DNA from: Candidatus Wallbacteria bacterium
GTDB lineage: Bacteria > Muiribacteriota > JAQTZZ01
Direction: 5' to 3'
Assembly: GCA_028711905.1 (NCBI GenBank)
Contig: JAQTRI010000181.1
Span: 1 to 7,082, forward strand
Length of the DNA stretch: 7,082 nucleotides
Shown: piece by piece, positions 5,929 to 7,082 of the stretch
Layout of the letters: each line of letters opens with the position of its first letter
How positions within the stretch are numbered: the first letter of the stretch is position 1
Made by a program: the position numbers and the translations under genes
The notes under the pieces: model-generated
Database searches by the model: none
Seen by the model: the letters and a program-made list of their open reading frames with translations, nothing else
Told to the model about the DNA's origin: nothing

Positions 5929-5954
5929 ACGGTGCTTGACTTTTTTACTTTTCA
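5925..5954 (+). repeat. Left inverted repeat of the RAYT unit
   Basis: Starts GGGGACGGTGCTT, identical over 13 bases to the inverse of the right end, then a T-rich part with ACTTTT motifs. It differs from the right repeat at three of 30 positions. It also contains TTGACT, a near-consensus -35 hexamer pointing into the transposase gene. Confidence 0.8.
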
Positions 5955-5964
5955 ATAGCATCAT
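5936..5964 (+). promoter_or_regulatory. Possible promoter of the transposase gene inside the left repeat
   Basis: TTGACT (5936-5941; 5 of 6), a 17-base spacer and CATCAT (5959-5964; 4 of 6). The predicted +1 is base 5971, the A of the transposase ATG, so the message would be leaderless. The gene indeed has no ribosome site. The -10 is poor. Confidence 0.35.
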
Positions 5965-5970
5965 CAATGC

Positions 5971-6873
5971 ATGAGACGAGCACGATTGACATTCACCGGT
6001 GCATATCACCATTGCATGAGCCGCGGGTACGAAGGGAACAGCATCTTCGGCAGCGAAGAAATGAAAGGTATCTTTCTCGACATTTTGGCAACAGCAGCGA
6101 GCAGGCACCGCGTTCATCTCCTGGCATACTGCATCATGGACAACCACTACCATCTGGTCTTGCAGAACAACGGGCGCATGTCCGACTTCTTTAAATTGCT
6201 CAACGGTGAATTCGGCATTCATTATCGCAGGTCGGCCGGTGGAACGGGCTATGTTTTCCAGGGTCGTTATAAATCTACTCTGATCCAGGACGACACTTAT
6301 CTCAGAACCGCCATTGCCTATGTGCTCGCCAATCCGGTGAGAGCGGGAATCGCCCCACAATTTCAGAACTATCCATGGTCCAGTGGACACTTGTACTACA
6401 AGGGCAACAGTTTGTCGCTGGTCGACACCGCGTTTGTCGAGAACTTGTTTGATTCCATGGAGAACTTGAACGAATTTATCGGGAAATGGGGCGATGACTC
6501 AATCCTTCAAGTTGTCAACACGGAGCTTGGAGGTTTGCTTGGAACACAATCGGCTTTTCACCGGTTGAAGCAGAAGCAGAACCGGAGGGAAAGAGGCGAA
6601 ACAGCCGCTGATGAGCACAGGCGGAAGAGCGAGGGTTTTGCATCGGTGCAGGCAGTAGTCAGGGATTTCGTAAAAGCAACCGGGATCAATCCCAATCAAG
6701 TCGATTTCCACAGCCGGGAAGGGCAGCGCGTCAGGCGTGAACTGCTGGTACAGCTGAAGGAACGCGCAGGTTTGACATACAGGGAGATCGCCAGACTGAA
6801 ATGGTTTCAAGGAGTGAAGATGAATTCACTGGGGAAGATCTATGGCGATGGGAAGTCAAAAGTCAAAAAGTAA
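5971..6873 (+). CDS. REP-associated tyrosine transposase (RAYT), Y1_Tnp / HUH family
   Basis: A 300-residue single-strand DNA transposase of the Y1_Tnp family (PF01797). The start MRRARLTFTGAYHHCMSRGYEGN has the family's usual opening (R-L-x-F-x-G-A-x-x-H-x-M-S-R-G), which fixes the ATG at 5971. The HUH metal-binding motif is MDNHYHLVL (His59, His61). GYVFQGRYKS (93-102) is typical, and the likely nucleophile is Tyr117 in AYVLANPVRAG. The catalytic domain ends near residue 145. The C-terminal half is an extension common in the long RAYT group, rich in Arg/Lys (195-220) and ending in a helix-turn-helix-like stretch (LTYREIARLKWFQG, about 269-282), probably for DNA binding. All key residues are present, so the enzyme may be active. 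Its last codons (SKVKK and stop) lie inside the right inverted repeat. No ribosome site is visible. It is in the opposite orientation to the operon on its left. Confidence 0.92.
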   Translation: MRRARLTFTGAYHHCMSRGYEGNSIFGSEEMKGIFLDILATAASRHRVHLLAYCIMDNHYHLVLQNNGRMSDFFKLLNGEFGIHYRRSAGGTGYVFQGRYKSTLIQDDTYLRTAIAYVLANPVRAGIAPQFQNYPWSSGHLYYKGNSLSLVDTAFVENLFDSMENLNEFIGKWGDDSILQVVNTELGGLLGTQSAFHRLKQKQNRRERGETAADEHRRKSEGFASVQAVVRDFVKATGINPNQVDFHSREGQRVRRELLVQLKERAGLTYREIARLKWFQGVKMNSLGKIYGDGKSKVKK

Positions 6874-6885
6874 AGCACCGTCCCC
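6856..6885 (-). repeat. Right inverted repeat of the RAYT unit
   Basis: The inverse of this segment reads GGGGACGGTGCTTTACTTTT and onward, matching the left repeat at 27 of 30 positions. Just inside the end there are near-tandem AGTCAAA units from about 6854. The transposase stop codon TAA (6871-6873) is embedded in the repeat. Confidence 0.8.
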
Positions 6886-6944
6886 GTTCTACTCCCAACT
6901 ATTTTGATCCGGAAAAGTGAGGAAGGTGTTTTCTTCACCCTCGA

Positions 6945-6973
6945 TGGAAATGAAGATCATCATCGGGTACAAT
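6945..6973 (+). promoter_or_regulatory. Putative promoter of the radical SAM gene
   Basis: TGGAAA (6945-6950; 4 of 6), a 17-base spacer and TACAAT (6968-6973; 5 of 6). The predicted start is near 6980, giving a ~35-base leader that holds a GAGGG ribosome site. It is the only decent promoter match in the 129-base gap after the mobile unit. Confidence 0.4.
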
Positions 6974-6997
6974 GTAATTCTGTGAGATGATATCTTC
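6952..6997. repeat. Inverted repeat flanking the -10 box
   Basis: GAAGATCATCATC (6952-6964) and GATGATATCTTC (6986-6997) are inverse copies over 12 pairs with one bulged base, separated by 21 bases that contain the TACAAT box. The placement would suit an operator. If transcription starts upstream it could also fold as a hairpin directly before the GAGGG. Confidence 0.4.
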
Positions 6998-7014
6998 GAG
7001 GGATGTAATATAGC

Positions 7015-7082
7015 ATGAAAGTCCTGCTGATCAACCCACCCTCATTCCAGGAGATCCTGGGCAACAACCCGAAAGTGGTGGA
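7015..7082 (+). CDS. N-terminus of a probable B12-binding-domain radical SAM protein (3' end outside window)
   Basis: Only 22 codons are visible, beginning MKVLLINPPSFQEILGNNPK. MKVLLINPP followed by a polar segment is the common opening of the cobalamin-binding (Rossmann-like) domain that precedes a radical SAM core in the BchE-like methyltransferase/cyclase group. The radical SAM CxxxCxxC motif would lie well outside the window. GAGGG (6998-7002) lies 12 bases before the ATG, rather far for a ribosome site, but the first upstream ATG in the leader runs at once into TAA. Substrate and product cannot be inferred. A different protein starting with the same Rossmann strand is possible. Confidence 0.6.
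   Translation, partial: MKVLLINPPSFQEILGNNPKVV

Larger units (their letters stand above)
5925..6885 (+). mobile_element. RAYT-type mobile unit bounded by 30-base inverted repeats
   Basis: The unit is 961 bases. It consists of a left repeat, a 16-base gap, one transposase gene, and a right repeat that contains the end of that gene. The repeats agree at 27 of 30 positions. IS200/IS605-type enzymes and RAYTs usually recognise subterminal hairpins and make no target duplications. No target duplication is obvious here. The unit lies between the divergent TolB-like gene and the radical SAM gene and disrupts neither. Confidence 0.7.

Noticed and set aside
5827..6390. A 187-codon minus-strand frame opposite the transposase gene
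   Set aside because: It is antisense to the catalytic domain of a clear transposase, crosses the inverted repeat and G-tract, and has no family resemblance.
6854..6873. Near-tandem AGTCAAA units as a CRISPR or satellite repeat
   Set aside because: Only about three imperfect 7-8 base units, coding for the transposase C-terminus and part of the inverted repeat. There are no spacers.

Overview
The window reads as bacterial chromosome. Genes are tightly packed, use ATG starts, mostly have GGAGG-type ribosome binding sites, and several overlap by 4 bases. Two or three products carry secretion signal peptides, which fits a diderm (Gram-negative type) organism, but nothing here fixes the phylum. 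Base composition is mixed, roughly half G+C by eye. I see no tRNA, rRNA or CRISPR array.

Layout, left to right. (1) 2-466 (+) is the 3' end of a gene whose product ends in an OmpR/PhoB-type winged-helix DNA-binding domain. (2) 542-866 (-) is a broken alpha/beta hydrolase (lipase/esterase-like) gene: a good ribosome site and signal peptide, then, out of frame, only the last ~60 residues of the enzyme. (3) 968-5819 (-) is a six-gene cluster, transcribed right to left: a TolB-like beta-propeller protein, a nucleotidyltransferase-fold protein, a TPM-domain membrane protein with a glycine-rich tail, the 23S rRNA methyltransferase RlmB, a GlmL/MutL-family actin-like ATPase, and a DUF486 small membrane protein. 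Three successive junctions (ATGA overlap, 1-base gap, ATGA overlap) show that NTase-TPM-rlmB-glmL is one transcription unit. The two outer genes (80- and 30-base gaps) are probably part of it. (4) 5925-6885 is a compact mobile unit: a RAYT-type (Y1/HUH) transposase gene framed by 30-base inverted repeats that match at 27 positions. It is preceded by a striking C6-GAA-G10-AA-G10 tract and a bulged hairpin. (5) From 7015 (+) the window enters the start of a gene whose first residues (MKVLLINPP) are those of B12-binding radical SAM proteins.

The operon mixes envelope functions (propeller, TPM) with an RNA-modification enzyme and an orphan GlmL, so it does not form one recognisable pathway. I did not find a convincing new defence or biosynthetic system. 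The best leads are the architecture of the transposase unit and its G-tract, two SD-less genes whose best promoter match predicts transcription starting on the ATG, an exact palindrome beside the nucleotidyltransferase ribosome site, the altered active site of that protein, the orphan GlmL, and the decayed hydrolase.
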